From an uncultured Alphaproteobacteria bacterium (GTDB lineage Bacteria > Pseudomonadota > Alphaproteobacteria > HIMB59 > GCA-002718135): 64,000 nt of DNA. The stretch lies in NCBI GenBank assembly GCA_902593125.1, contig CACJGU010000007.1, positions 1 through 64,000 on the forward strand. The letters run 5' to 3'. The notes under the pieces were generated by a model. The model was not told where the DNA came from. It saw only the letters and a list, made by a program, of their open reading frames with translations, and searched no databases. Positions within the stretch are counted from its first letter, which is position 1. Every line of letters starts with the position of its first letter. A program made the position numbers and the translations under genes. Positions 10,852 through 22,365 of this stretch are shown one piece after another.

Positions 10852-10926
10852 TGGCGGTCTCGTAGGGACTCGAACCCCAAATCCATGTTCCGAAGACACG
10901 TGTGATATCCATTTCACCACGAGACC
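10852..10926 (-). tRNA. tRNA-Arg (anticodon UCG), encoded CCA
   Basis: GGTCTCGTGGTGAAATGGATATCACACGTGTCTTCGGAACATGGATTTGGGGTTCGAGTCCCTACGAGACCG-CCA folds by eye as a cloverleaf; anticodon loop CTTCGGA; G18G19A20. Confidence 0.92.
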
Positions 10927-10975
10927 TTTTAAAATTACTATAATATATTAATTGATTAAATTTAAAAAATTAAAA

Positions 10976-11539
10976 TTACCAGGAACTGTTTGGAAGTTTT
11001 AAAAATTTCTCCTCTTCATATGTTGATTTTCTATTTAAAATCTTATTTCTGTGAGGATATCTTCCAAAATTTTTTATTGCCACTGTATGATCACTCCATG
11101 CTTTTTTTATTTTTTTATATTCAACATGATCTTTCAAATAAGTATCTACTAATTGATGACCAAAAATATGATCACTAATATCTTCACTATGTATAAGTGG
11201 TAAAAGTAAAAAATGTATTTTATCTTTATCTAGCTCTTCAAGAAATCCTCTATCTATCGCTTCATTTACTATTAATCTACATTTGTAATCTTGTTCATAT
11301 GCTTTGAAATTATTTCTATAAAAATTTCTTGAAAGTTGATCTAATAAAATAATTAACGCTACACATTCTTCTGGATTATCTTGCCATTCATCATAATTGT
11401 TATGTATTGCATTCTCGTAATCATTTAAAAACAAACTTTTTAGTTTATCATCAAATTCCTTATCTTTTTTAAACCATTGTTCTAAAGGAGTTTTAACAAA
11501 ACAAAATTCAAGAATAACTTTAGCTCTTTCATTAATCAT
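10976..11539 (-). CDS. DUF924 family protein
   Basis: ILEFCF...W...FLLLPLIHSEDI, LLDQLSRNFYRNNFKAYEQD typical of DUF924. Confidence 0.82.
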   Translation of the reverse strand: MINERAKVILEFCFVKTPLEQWFKKDKEFDDKLKSLFLNDYENAIHNNYDEWQDNPEECVALIILLDQLSRNFYRNNFKAYEQDYKCRLIVNEAIDRGFLEELDKDKIHFLLLPLIHSEDISDHIFGHQLVDTYLKDHVEYKKIKKAWSDHTVAIKNFGRYPHRNKILNRKSTYEEEKFLKLPNSSW

Positions 11540-11568
11540 ACAGCTGTAATATAAATAAATTTCTCCTT

Positions 11569-12240
11569 ATGACATTAAGTAAATTAAATAAATCTATTGT
11601 TACTTGTCGAAAATGTGATCGACTTGTTAACTTTCGTGAAAAAATAGCAAAAGAAAAAAGAAAACAATACCTTAATGAAATTTATTGGGGTAAACCAATT
11701 ACTGGATATGGTGATAAAGATGCAAAACTTTTAATGGTAGGTTTAGCACCAGCTGCTCATGGAGGAAATAGAACAGGCCGTGTTTTTACAGGTGACAAAT
11801 CTGCAGATTTTTTATTTAAATGTTTATATGAAGCGGGTTTCTGCAATCAACCAATTTCAATCAATAGAAATGATGGACTTGTTCTTAAAAACTTATACTT
11901 AACAACAGCTTTAAAATGTGTTCCTCCTCAAGATAAGCCAACTTCTTTAGAATTAAGAACTTGTTTTAATTTTTTTAATCAAGAAATCAAATCTTTAAAA
12001 AAAATAAGTACTATTTTAGCGCTTGGAAAAATTGGTTATGATACATGTGTTAATTACTATAAACAATATTATGATATAAAAAATAAAAATTATAATTTTG
12101 GTCATGGAAGTTATAATATTTTACCAGATAATAAAATTTTAATAGGAAGTTATCATCCCAGTCCAAGAAATGTAAATACTGGACGAATTAATAAATCAAA
12201 AATGGTATCTTTATTAAAAAAAGTCAAAAAAGAATTATAA
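11569..12240 (+). CDS. Uracil-DNA glycosylase, probable type 5 (UdgB-like)
   Basis: CRKCDRLV, GLAPAAHGGNRTGRVFTGDKSADFLF, GSYHPSPRNVNTGR. Confidence 0.85.
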   Translation: MTLSKLNKSIVTCRKCDRLVNFREKIAKEKRKQYLNEIYWGKPITGYGDKDAKLLMVGLAPAAHGGNRTGRVFTGDKSADFLFKCLYEAGFCNQPISINRNDGLVLKNLYLTTALKCVPPQDKPTSLELRTCFNFFNQEIKSLKKISTILALGKIGYDTCVNYYKQYYDIKNKNYNFGHGSYNILPDNKILIGSYHPSPRNVNTGRINKSKMVSLLKKVKKEL

Positions 12241-12245
12241 GATAT

Positions 12246-13436
12246 ATGAAAAGTTTTTTTTTAAATGATCCAAAAATGTTGATTTATGGTTTTATGATCA
12301 TTTTTTTTGGAAGTTATGGTCAAACTTTTTTTATAGCACTTTTTAATGATGATATAAAAAACTATTATAGTCTTACAGATGGTCAATTCGGTTTAATTTA
12401 TGCTTTATCAACTACTTTAAGTTCATTACTGTTGATTAATGTTGCAAAACTGATCGATTTTATTGATCTTAGAATTTATTCAATAATAATAACAACAGGC
12501 CTTATTATAACCTGCATATCAATATATATTTTACCTTTTAATATTTTTTATCTGGTAATAATAATTTTATCTCTTAGATTTTTTGGTCAAGGTGCGATGA
12601 CTCATGCTGGAATAACTTCATTAACTAGATATTTTGGCAAAGATAGAGGTAAGGCAATATCTTTTGGAAATTTAGGCGGTATGCTTGGCGTAATGTTTTT
12701 ACCAATAATTGTAGTATATTTTAAGAATTTTTTCAGTTTTAGAGAAATATGGCTATTTAGTTCAATTTCTTTAGTTATCTTTTTACCTATTTTATACATA
12801 ATACTTAACAATCAAAAACAAAGACAAAAAAAGTTTAAAGAATCAATCCAAGGTAGTTTTAAGAAATGGAAAACAATTGATGTAATTAAAAATAAAAAAT
12901 TTTTGACTTATCTTCCTATAACAACTTTTTTTTCTTTTATTGGAACAGGTTTGATGTTTCATCAAATATTTATATTTAGTCAAAAAGGATGGACAATAGA
13001 CATGCTGGGTGTAGGTTTTATTTTTTTAGGAGGCTTTTCTATATTAGGGCTGATTATTGGTGGACCTTTAATTGATATGCTTAATCCGCAAAAAGCAATC
13101 TTATATCTTTTACTTCCTATTTTTTTAGCAATATTAATTTTATTAGCATTTGATAGTTTCATTTTTTTATTAATTTATATGTCACTTTATGGTTTTAATT
13201 TAGGGATATCTTCACCATTTACAGGATCATTGTGGGCAGAAATTTTTGGTTTAGAAAGTTTAGGTACTGTAAAAGCTTTATTTCATGCACTAGTAGTTTT
13301 TGCAAGTGCCTTATCACCAGTTGTGTTTGGCTTTGTAATTGATTGGGGTTATGGGATTGGAATGATTTCTTTAATTTCTTTAGTCATGATAATTCTAGCA
13401 ACAATTCTCCCTATAACCATAAATGCAAATGAATAA
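12246..13436 (+). CDS. MFS transporter
   Basis: Multiple hydrophobic helices, GKAISFGNLGGMLG, late GFVIDWGYGIG. Confidence 0.8.
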   Translation: MKSFFLNDPKMLIYGFMIIFFGSYGQTFFIALFNDDIKNYYSLTDGQFGLIYALSTTLSSLLLINVAKLIDFIDLRIYSIIITTGLIITCISIYILPFNIFYLVIIILSLRFFGQGAMTHAGITSLTRYFGKDRGKAISFGNLGGMLGVMFLPIIVVYFKNFFSFREIWLFSSISLVIFLPILYIILNNQKQRQKKFKESIQGSFKKWKTIDVIKNKKFLTYLPITTFFSFIGTGLMFHQIFIFSQKGWTIDMLGVGFIFLGGFSILGLIIGGPLIDMLNPQKAILYLLLPIFLAILILLAFDSFIFLLIYMSLYGFNLGISSPFTGSLWAEIFGLESLGTVKALFHALVVFASALSPVVFGFVIDWGYGIGMISLISLVMIILATILPITINANE

Positions 13437-13569
13437 AGCAATATCTGACAGTTTAAATTTTCTTTTAAAAGAATATAAAAGATTAAAAAAAAAAAAAGAA
13501 ATGAAGAAAATCACAAAACCAGAAGAAGAGGCTCTAAAAAAACTATCATCGTTCTTAGGTAAAAAATAA
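13429..13569 (+). CDS. 46-aa lysine-rich hypothetical protein
   Basis: ATG overlaps the MFS 3' end, TAA overlaps the downstream ATG (TAATG); MNKAISDSLNFLLKEYKRLKKKKEMKKITKPEEEALKKLSSFLGKK; not in ORF track because of size. Confidence 0.5.
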   Translation: MNKAISDSLNFLLKEYKRLKKKKEMKKITKPEEEALKKLSSFLGKK

Positions 13570-14609
13570 TGTCTTATAGTGTGATTGATCAATATAATAG
13601 TTTTGTAGAAAATAATTTCATTAAAACTAATGAGTCACAAATAGCTATTTTAAAAAAAATAAATTCTATTTGGAAGAATAATAAGAAAACAAACTTATTT
13701 TCTATAAATAAAAAAATTGATGGTATTTATTTATACGGCAAAGTTGGTACAGGTAAAACATTCCTTTTAAACCTATTTTATCAAAATTCAAAAGTAGGAA
13801 ATAAAATTCATTTTAACAATCTTATGATTAAAATTCATGAAACTGTTAAGGATTCATCTAATAAAGATGAGTCTATTGAAAATTTTGTTAAAAAAATAAG
13901 TAAAAAATTCAGACTCCTTTTTATTGATGAGATGCATATTTTTAACATAGTTGATGCCTTAATTATAAAAAAAATATTCTTTTATTTATCGAAATACAAA
14001 ATTTTTTTAGTTATATCATCTAATTTTCATCCTGATGACTTGTACAAAGATGGATTGCAAAGAAGTGATTTTTTACCTTTTATTAATTTAATCAAAAATA
14101 ATTTTAAGATAATTAATATTAATATTAATAAGGATTACAGAAGAGAAACATTGAACCAATCTAAAACGTATTTTACTCCTATTAATCAAGAGACAACAGA
14201 TGAGTTCAATAAACTATTTAGTAGATTTGTTGATGAATCACATTTAACAACTATTAAAGTTAAATCGAACAGTAGAGAAATTGAATTTAATAAATGCAGT
14301 TCTAATATTCTAATGACAGATTTTAAAAAAATTTGTGAAGAAAATTTAGGACATCAAGATTATATTAATATTGCAAAAAAATTTAAATTAATTTTTTTAA
14401 ATAATGTACCTGAATTAAATGAACAAAATAAAGATTCTTGTAGAAGATTTATTAGTTTAATTGATATGTTATATGAAAATAATTGTTCTATTGTTATACT
14501 AGCATCAAAACCAATCTCTAATTTAAACACAATCAGTAATCTAGCAGAAGAGTTTGCTAGAACTACAAGCAGGCTTTATGCAATGACTATTGTCCATCCA
14601 AGTAAATGA
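13569..14609 (+). CDS. zapE: AFG1/ZapE-like ATPase
   Basis: GIYLYGKVGTGKTFLLNLFY Walker A, LLFIDEMHIFNIVDALI, ISSNFHPDDLYKDGLQRSDFLPFI. Confidence 0.9.
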   Translation: MSYSVIDQYNSFVENNFIKTNESQIAILKKINSIWKNNKKTNLFSINKKIDGIYLYGKVGTGKTFLLNLFYQNSKVGNKIHFNNLMIKIHETVKDSSNKDESIENFVKKISKKFRLLFIDEMHIFNIVDALIIKKIFFYLSKYKIFLVISSNFHPDDLYKDGLQRSDFLPFINLIKNNFKIINININKDYRRETLNQSKTYFTPINQETTDEFNKLFSRFVDESHLTTIKVKSNSREIEFNKCSSNILMTDFKKICEENLGHQDYINIAKKFKLIFLNNVPELNEQNKDSCRRFISLIDMLYENNCSIVILASKPISNLNTISNLAEEFARTTSRLYAMTIVHPSK

Positions 14610-15592
14610 GAAGAATACTAAAATACTTAATTATTTTAACAATTTTTATAACCTCAAGTTATTTTATAGCTGGATTTTATGTTGCGTATCAAATTCTTAA
14701 AATTGATCACTCATGTGGTTTACATGAAGGCTCATTACCTAACAACTGGAGTACATCCATTGATGCTCACCAATACAAAAATTTATCCCAGAGAGTTCTT
14801 AGAGAAAATTTTCCATCTAAAAATTATTTTTTAAAAGATTGGCAAGATGTTTATTTTGTTTCGCGGGATAAAGATGTTAAATTAAATGGTTGGCTTTTTA
14901 ATTTTTTTCCAAATAGACCAATAATTATTGTTACCCATGGTATCAATCCTAATGGAAAATGTAAATCAGAGGCAAATCTTGTTGCTTCACTACTTGTAAA
15001 TAAGAATTTTAATGTTTTAACAATTGATTTAAGAAATTATGGTCAAAGTGACAGGGTAACTTCTTTTGAGGATCTGGGATTAAGAAGTTATCAAGATATA
15101 TTAGGGGCCTTTGATTTTTTGAAAAAAATTGGTTTTAGTAATTCACAAATTGGATTACATGGAATTTCATTAGGAGCAAGCACATCAATATTTGCTGCAT
15201 TTCACGAACCAGAGATATCAGCAATATGGTCGGATAGTTCATTAGCAGAATTTAATATGATTTTAAAAGATGAAATAGCCAGATATGGATTGTCTATTGA
15301 ATTTGGACCTGTTGTTAGTTTAGCCGGAAAAATATTAACCGGAACTAACCCTACTTTACTATCTCCTGCATTAAAACTTTCAAAAACACAGTCATATTTC
15401 TTCACTCATGGTGATTCTGATACAAGAGTTCTAACACGTCATTTTCAATACTTTAAAGAATACAGTTTAAAAAATAAAATAGATGCAAAATTTTGGTTAG
15501 TAAAAGATTCAGATCATTTGGATGGAATGCTAAAATATCCAGAAGAATATTCAAATAAAATGGAAAAGTTTTTCAACTCTAAATTAAAATAA
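14606..15592 (+). CDS. Alpha/beta hydrolase with N-terminal membrane anchor
   Basis: THGINPNGKC, GLHGISLGASTS nucleophile elbow, DSDHLDG; hydrophobic N-terminus. Confidence 0.82.
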   Translation: MRRILKYLIILTIFITSSYFIAGFYVAYQILKIDHSCGLHEGSLPNNWSTSIDAHQYKNLSQRVLRENFPSKNYFLKDWQDVYFVSRDKDVKLNGWLFNFFPNRPIIIVTHGINPNGKCKSEANLVASLLVNKNFNVLTIDLRNYGQSDRVTSFEDLGLRSYQDILGAFDFLKKIGFSNSQIGLHGISLGASTSIFAAFHEPEISAIWSDSSLAEFNMILKDEIARYGLSIEFGPVVSLAGKILTGTNPTLLSPALKLSKTQSYFFTHGDSDTRVLTRHFQYFKEYSLKNKIDAKFWLVKDSDHLDGMLKYPEEYSNKMEKFFNSKLK

Positions 15593-15730
15593 GCCGGATC
15601 TCTTAGCTAGATGGTACCTTGGCAGACACTTCTCTAGAACAGAAACTCAAATCAATCATCAAACGGCGGGTAAGATGATCAAAATCCCTTGGCGTTCCTC
15701 CGAAGCAAAGAAATCGAGTTAAATCCGGCT
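15592..15730. ncRNA. Candidate structured noncoding RNA, family unassigned, strand undetermined
   Basis: Perfect 8-bp terminal inverted repeat AGCCGGAT/ATCCGGCT; internal pairings CTAGA/TCTAG, AACTC/GAGTT, ATCATC/GATGAT, GC-TTC/GAA-GC; about 46% GC by hand count in an AT-rich intergenic gap; no matching ORF. Confidence 0.55.
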
Positions 15731-15938
15731 AATCCAAATTAATATCATTCAGAATAAAATTCAAGAAATTTAAATAGAAATTTTTAATGAAAATCTTAGG
15801 AATTCTGCAGTTTTTTTAATATTTATTAACAAATATTGGCACAATTTAAAAATATGTAAAATATCGTCCAAATTTAATTTTTTTTGAAATTAAATGAAAA
15901 AGCTATACTTATATATATAATCAAGAAGTATAATAAAA

Positions 15939-16310
15939 ATGAATGATAGTCGTCCATTATCACCACACCTATCTATTCACAAAAAAGTCCTTACATCAAT
16001 ATTTTCAATAACTCATAGAATAACAGGAATAGGGCTTAGTGTAGGCTCAATACTTATTTCTATGTGGTTTTTATTATTAAGTTTGGGTCCTAATTATTTT
16101 TCATACTTTGAAATGGTTTCAAAAAATATTTTATTCAAATTTATTTTATTTATTTGGACTATAGGTATTTTTTATCATTTATTTAATGGATGTAGAAAAC
16201 TTTACTGGTCATTTGGGATTGGGATGGATCTTATCACTGTTTACAGGTCAGGTTATATCGTATTAGTGCTAACTTTGATTTCTACTGCAATAGTTTGGTT
16301 GTTTATATGA
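15939..16310 (+). CDS. sdhC: Succinate dehydrogenase cytochrome b556 subunit
   Basis: RPLSPHLSIHK, SITHRITGIGLS, FYHLFNGCRKLYWSFG. Confidence 0.93.
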   Translation: MNDSRPLSPHLSIHKKVLTSIFSITHRITGIGLSVGSILISMWFLLLSLGPNYFSYFEMVSKNILFKFILFIWTIGIFYHLFNGCRKLYWSFGIGMDLITVYRSGYIVLVLTLISTAIVWLFI

Positions 16311-16636
16311 AAAATTATGCACTCAAATGGGTACTACAAAGAGTAACTGCATTATTATTAATTCCACTAACTTTTTGGTTTATCTACTCAGCTATATCTT
16401 TGTCAAAAATGGAATATATTGAAATAACTGTTTTTTTTAAATCTTACATAAATTTGTTTTTGTTTTATATTATGATGATAACTATGCTTTTACATTCTAA
16501 ATTGGGTTTACAAACAATAATTGAAGATTATGTCACATCGAAAAAAACCTCTAAAGCAATTAAGACGTTTGTAAATTTATCTGCATATTTGTTAATGATT
16601 TTAATAACTGTATTTACGTTAGGAAAAATGTTTTAA
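16307..16636 (+). CDS. sdhD: Succinate dehydrogenase membrane anchor subunit
   Basis: [38 protein letters not shown] overlap with sdhC. Confidence 0.9.
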   Translation: MKNYALKWVLQRVTALLLIPLTFWFIYSAISLSKMEYIEITVFFKSYINLFLFYIMMITMLLHSKLGLQTIIEDYVTSKKTSKAIKTFVNLSAYLLMILITVFTLGKMF

Positions 16637-16638
16637 TT

Positions 16639-18432
16639 ATGAAAAACGCTTATAATATTGTTGACCATTATTACGATGTCGTTGTTATTGGTGCAGGAGG
16701 TTCAGGCTTAAGGGCAACTTTGGGATGTGCAGAAGCAGGCTTAAAGACAGCTTGTATTTCTAAAGTATTTCCTACCAGAAGTCATACGGTTGCTGCTCAA
16801 GGTGGTATAGGAGCAGCACTTGGAAATATGGGTGAAGATAATTGGAAATGGCATATGTATGATACTGTTAAGGGCTCAGACTGGCTAGGAGATCAAGATG
16901 CTATAGAATATCTTACGTCTAAAGCGCCGGAAGCTGTTGTTGAACTAGAAGAATATGGAATGCCATTTAGTAGAACAGATGATGGTAAAATTTATCAGAG
17001 ACCATTTGGTGGTCATTTAACAAATAACGGAGAAGGTGCTCCAGCTATGAGAGCCTGTGCTGCTGCTGATAGAACAGGTCATGCACTTCTTCATACTCTT
17101 TATCAACAGTCACTGAAAAATAATGTAGAATTTTTTATAGAATATTTTGTTTTAGATTTAATAAATGATAACGATGGTAATTGTATTGGAGCTGTAGCAT
17201 GGTGTTTAGAAGATGGCACAATCCATAGATTTTTGTCTCATCAAACAATTTTAGCTACTGGGGGATATGGTAGAGCATATTTTTCTTCAACAAGTGCACA
17301 TATTTGTACCGGTGACGGCAGTGCCATGGCTTTAAGACAAAACTTACCTTTATCAGATATGGAATTTATTCAATTTCATCCAACTGGTGTTTACGGAGCA
17401 GGCGTTTTGATTACTGAAGGTGCTAGAGGAGAAGGTGGATATTTAACAAACAGTGATGGAGAAAGATTTATGGAAAGATATGCTCCAAACGCCAAAGATC
17501 TTGCTTCAAGGGATGTTGTTAGTAGAGCAATGACAATTGAAATTAGCGAAAATAGAGGGTGCGGAGATAATGCAGATCATGTAATGCTTCACTTAGAGCA
17601 TATTGATTCTGATACGCTTTTAAAAAGACTTCCAGGTATTTCAGAAACTGCAAAAATATTTGCTGGTGTAGACCTAACAAAAGACCCTATTCCAGTATTG
17701 CCAACTGTTCATTATAATATGGGAGGTATTCCAACAAATTATAGAACTGAGGTTATAAGACCTACAAAAAATAATCCAGATAATGTATGTGAGGGGTTAA
17801 TGGCAGTTGGAGAAGCCGCTTGTGTTTCTGTTCATGGTGCGAACAGACTTGGTACTAACTCTTTAATTGATCTTGTTGTTTTCGGAAAAGCAGCAAGTCT
17901 TACATGCTCAGAAAAAACAAAACCTAATTCAAAAAAAATTGACATTAGTAAGTCTTACACAGACAACATAATTGATAGGTTTGACAAAATCAGATACAGC
18001 AAAGGAAATTCAACAACAGGTGAACTTAGAACTTCAATGCAGCACATAATGCAAAAAAATTGTGCTGTATTTAGAACACATGATTTAATAACTAAAGGTA
18101 TTGAGGAATATCATGAGGTAGAAAATTCTATGGACAACATAGATATCAAAGATAAATCTCTTGTTTTTAATACAGATCTTGTTGAGGCATTAGAACTTCA
18201 TAATCTAATGGCTCAATCAAAAGTTACTTTACATTCTGCACTGAATAGAACAGAGAGTAGAGGGGCTCATGCCAGAGAAGATTTTAAAGAAAGAGATGAC
18301 AAAAATTGGCTTGTTCATTCTTTAGCTTGGTTAAATCATAATGGAGATGTTAAAATGGGATCAAGAGGAGTACATATGAATACTCTAACAAATCATGTAC
18401 AACCAATTCCTCCAAAGAAAAGAGTATATTAA
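16639..18432 (+). CDS. sdhA: Succinate dehydrogenase flavoprotein subunit
   Basis: [54 protein letters not shown]. Confidence 0.97.
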   Translation: MKNAYNIVDHYYDVVVIGAGGSGLRATLGCAEAGLKTACISKVFPTRSHTVAAQGGIGAALGNMGEDNWKWHMYDTVKGSDWLGDQDAIEYLTSKAPEAVVELEEYGMPFSRTDDGKIYQRPFGGHLTNNGEGAPAMRACAAADRTGHALLHTLYQQSLKNNVEFFIEYFVLDLINDNDGNCIGAVAWCLEDGTIHRFLSHQTILATGGYGRAYFSSTSAHICTGDGSAMALRQNLPLSDMEFIQFHPTGVYGAGVLITEGARGEGGYLTNSDGERFMERYAPNAKDLASRDVVSRAMTIEISENRGCGDNADHVMLHLEHIDSDTLLKRLPGISETAKIFAGVDLTKDPIPVLPTVHYNMGGIPTNYRTEVIRPTKNNPDNVCEGLMAVGEAACVSVHGANRLGTNSLIDLVVFGKAASLTCSEKTKPNSKKIDISKSYTDNIIDRFDKIRYSKGNSTTGELRTSMQHIMQKNCAVFRTHDLITKGIEEYHEVENSMDNIDIKDKSLVFNTDLVEALELHNLMAQSKVTLHSALNRTESRGAHAREDFKERDDKNWLVHSLAWLNHNGDVKMGSRGVHMNTLTNHVQPIPPKKRVY

Positions 18433-19223
18433 TGGTTGAATTTTCTCTACCTACAAATTCTAAGGTCACTAAAGGGATCAGTTATTCTTCCAAAGAGCCA
18501 GCAAAAGATCCAAAAAAATTGATAATTTATAGATGGAATCCAGAAGATAAAAAAAATCCAAGATTAGACACCTATGAAATAGATCAATCGAAGTGCGGAC
18601 CAATGGTTTTAGATGCATTGATGAAAATAAAAAATGAAATTGATCCAACTTTAACATTTAGAAGATCATGCAGGGAAGGTGTATGCGGTTCTTGCGCTAT
18701 GAACATTGATGGAGTTAATACATTAGCATGTTTGAAAAGTATGTCTGATGTAAAAAATGAAATAAAAATATACCCACTTCCTCATATGCGTGTTGTAAAA
18801 GATTTAGTTCCTGATCTTAGTAAAGCTTATGAGCAACTTGCATCTATCAAACCTTGGCTTCAACGTGAGCAAACAAATGAAATCAAAAAAAATTCTACAG
18901 ATGAAAAAAAACAATCACCAAAAGATAGAGAAAAACTAGATGGAAAATGGGAGTGTGTATTATGTTTTTGCTGCACTACCTCCTGCCCAAGTTATTGGTG
19001 GAATGGAGATGAATATTTGGGACCAGCAGTATTGCTTCAAGCAGCAAGATGGGTAGAGGATTCAAGAGATTCAGAAAGAAAAGAGAGATTAAAAGCAATT
19101 AATGATTCATTAAAACTTTATAGATGCCATTCAATAATGAATTGCACAAGATCTTGTCCTAAAGGTCTAAATCCAGCTAAAGAAATTGCTGGACTTAAAA
19201 AGGCTATTGTTACAGAATTATAA
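18432..19223 (+). CDS. sdhB: Succinate dehydrogenase iron-sulfur subunit
   Basis: [42 protein letters not shown]. Confidence 0.97.
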   Translation: MVEFSLPTNSKVTKGISYSSKEPAKDPKKLIIYRWNPEDKKNPRLDTYEIDQSKCGPMVLDALMKIKNEIDPTLTFRRSCREGVCGSCAMNIDGVNTLACLKSMSDVKNEIKIYPLPHMRVVKDLVPDLSKAYEQLASIKPWLQREQTNEIKKNSTDEKKQSPKDREKLDGKWECVLCFCCTTSCPSYWWNGDEYLGPAVLLQAARWVEDSRDSERKERLKAINDSLKLYRCHSIMNCTRSCPKGLNPAKEIAGLKKAIVTEL

Positions 19224-19241
19224 TTAAAGTATAAAACTTAA

Positions 19242-20204
<963 letters not shown>

Positions 20205-20245
20205 TTGTATTTTTCATCCAATCTAACTATTACCTCTTTATCAAA

Positions 20246-21430
20246 ATGAATTTGCATGAATATCAAGCTAAAGATCTGCTAAGAAAATACAATCTACCCA
20301 TACTTGAAGGTAAGAGTTACATAGAAAAGGTTGAAGATTTAGAAAAAGATTTACAAAATATAAAAGGACCACCCTGGGTTATCAAATCACAGATACATGC
20401 TGGAGGAAGAGGGGCAGGTAAATTTTTGCAACCATTTAATTCAAAAGGTGGAGTACAAATAACAGAATCAATTCATGATGCTAAAAAAATTGCAAAAGGA
20501 ATGATGAGCAATACATTGATTACAAAACAAACAGGTAATGAAGGCAAGTTAGTAAATAGGATTTATGTAGAAGCTGGATGTGAAATTGAAAGGGAATATT
20601 ATTTAAGTATCCTGCTTGATAGAAATCAATCAAAATTAATGATGATGGTATCTGATGCTGGCGGCGTAGATATAGAAGATGTCGCTGAAAAAACACCAGA
20701 AAGAATACAATATGTTTATTTTGATGACCTAGAAAATTTTAAAATTAGTAATACACTTCAAAATAAATTAAATTTTTCTATTAATGAGTTTAACCAATTT
20801 AAAAAAATTGTTTCAAATTTATGTAAGGCCTATGTTGAAATAGATGCTTCTTTAATTGAAATCAATCCTCTTGTTGTCACAAAAGATGGAAAACTAATTC
20901 TTTTAGATGCTAAAATTAATATTGATGATAATGCTCTTTACAGGCAGACTGAAATTGAAAAATTAAAAGATACTTCAGAAGAAAATGATTTAGAGCTTGA
21001 GGCTTCTGAAAATGATATGGTTTACATTAAGCTGGATGGAAAAATAGGGTGTATGGTTAATGGAGCAGGGTTAGCTATGGCAACTATGGATATTATTAAA
21101 CAATTTGGAATGGAACCAGCCAATTTTTTAGATTTAGGAGGTACAGCAAATAAGGAAAGAGCTATAAAAGCTTTTAAAATAATTCAATCAGATCAAAATG
21201 TAAGATCAGTCTTCATAAATATTTTTGGAGGAATAATCCATTGTGATATGATTGCTAATGGCATCATTGATGCAATTAAAGAATTAGATTTTAAACTTCC
21301 TGTTGTTGTACGTTTTCAAGGAACAAATTCTAAAGAAGGAAGGGACATTATCAATAACTCATCATTAGGATTAATTTCTATTGATGATTTTTCAAATGCA
21401 GCTCAAAAAGCTGTAGAGTTATCAGAATAA
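20246..21430 (+). CDS. sucC: Succinyl-CoA synthetase beta subunit
   Basis: [43 protein letters not shown]. Confidence 0.97.
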   Translation: MNLHEYQAKDLLRKYNLPILEGKSYIEKVEDLEKDLQNIKGPPWVIKSQIHAGGRGAGKFLQPFNSKGGVQITESIHDAKKIAKGMMSNTLITKQTGNEGKLVNRIYVEAGCEIEREYYLSILLDRNQSKLMMMVSDAGGVDIEDVAEKTPERIQYVYFDDLENFKISNTLQNKLNFSINEFNQFKKIVSNLCKAYVEIDASLIEINPLVVTKDGKLILLDAKINIDDNALYRQTEIEKLKDTSEENDLELEASENDMVYIKLDGKIGCMVNGAGLAMATMDIIKQFGMEPANFLDLGGTANKERAIKAFKIIQSDQNVRSVFINIFGGIIHCDMIANGIIDAIKELDFKLPVVVRFQGTNSKEGRDIINNSSLGLISIDDFSNAAQKAVELSE

Positions 21431-22314
21431 TGTCAATTTTAGTCAATAAAAATACAAGACTGATTTGCCAAGGCTTCACTGGTTCACAAGGAACATATCA
21501 TTCAGAACAAGCTTTAGCATATGGTACAAACCTTGTTGGTGGTGTCACGCCTGGTAAAGGAGGACAGACTCATTTAAATTTACCTGTGTTTGATACTGTT
21601 GCTGATGCAGTCAAACAAACTAAAGCAAATGCAACAGTAATTTATGTGCCTGCAAAGTTTGCTGCTAACGCAATTCACGAAGCTTTAGATGCAAATATTG
21701 AATTAATTGTATGCATTACAGAAGGCATTCCTGTCTTAGATATGATTGATATAAAAAAAAGAATTATCAACAATCACACATATTTGATAGGGCCTAACTG
21801 CCCAGGACTAATTACACCTTCTGAATGCAAGATTGGAATCATGCCTGGCTTCATCCATAAAAAAGGTAAAATAGGTATAGTGAGTAGATCAGGAACATTA
21901 ACCTATGAAGCTGTTGCACAAACTACAGAGGTAGGATTAGGTCAATCAACATGTGTTGGTATTGGTGGAGACCCAATACATGGAATGAATTTTGTAGATT
22001 GTATAAAGTTATTTTTAGAGGATGATGAGACCGAAGGCATTTTGATGATTGGTGAAATTGGGGGTGCAGAAGAAGAAAATGCGGCAGAATTTATTTCAAA
22101 TTCAAAAATAAAAAAACCTGTTTCAGCATTTATAGCTGGACAATCGGCACCTAAAGGAAAGCGTATGGGTCATGCAGGCGCTATTATTTCAGGCTCAAAA
22201 GGTACTGCGCGTTCTAAGATTGAATCCTTAGAAAATGCTGGAGTTTTGGTATCAAAATCACCAGCCTCACTGGGAAAAACAATGCAATTAGCAATGCAAA
22301 ATGGGAATAATTAG
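21430..22314 (+). CDS. sucD: Succinyl-CoA synthetase alpha subunit
   Basis: [34 protein letters not shown]. Confidence 0.97.
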   Translation: MSILVNKNTRLICQGFTGSQGTYHSEQALAYGTNLVGGVTPGKGGQTHLNLPVFDTVADAVKQTKANATVIYVPAKFAANAIHEALDANIELIVCITEGIPVLDMIDIKKRIINNHTYLIGPNCPGLITPSECKIGIMPGFIHKKGKIGIVSRSGTLTYEAVAQTTEVGLGQSTCVGIGGDPIHGMNFVDCIKLFLEDDETEGILMIGEIGGAEEENAAEFISNSKIKKPVSAFIAGQSAPKGKRMGHAGAIISGSKGTARSKIESLENAGVLVSKSPASLGKTMQLAMQNGNN

Positions 22315-22365
22315 TTTCCATTAGTATGATTGTTATGCGAAATGGTTTTAGTTTAATAAAAATCA

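Noticed and set aside
10845-10886. ORF-track N-terminus MDLGFESLRDRQII of the GNAT gene
   Set aside because: It is translated from the 3' part of the tRNA-Arg gene and spacer; the first Met after the tRNA (10844) is a better start.
15592-15730. Interpreting the structured element as a tmRNA piece, SRP RNA or RNase P RNA
   Set aside because: No tag-peptide reading frame or CCA end, no GGAAGGAGCAGCC-type SRP loop, and too short and lacking GAGGAAAGUCC-type RNase P core.
15731-15938. sdhC leader as a metabolite riboswitch
   Set aside because: Very AT-rich with no clear nested stems; more consistent with a promoter/spacer region.
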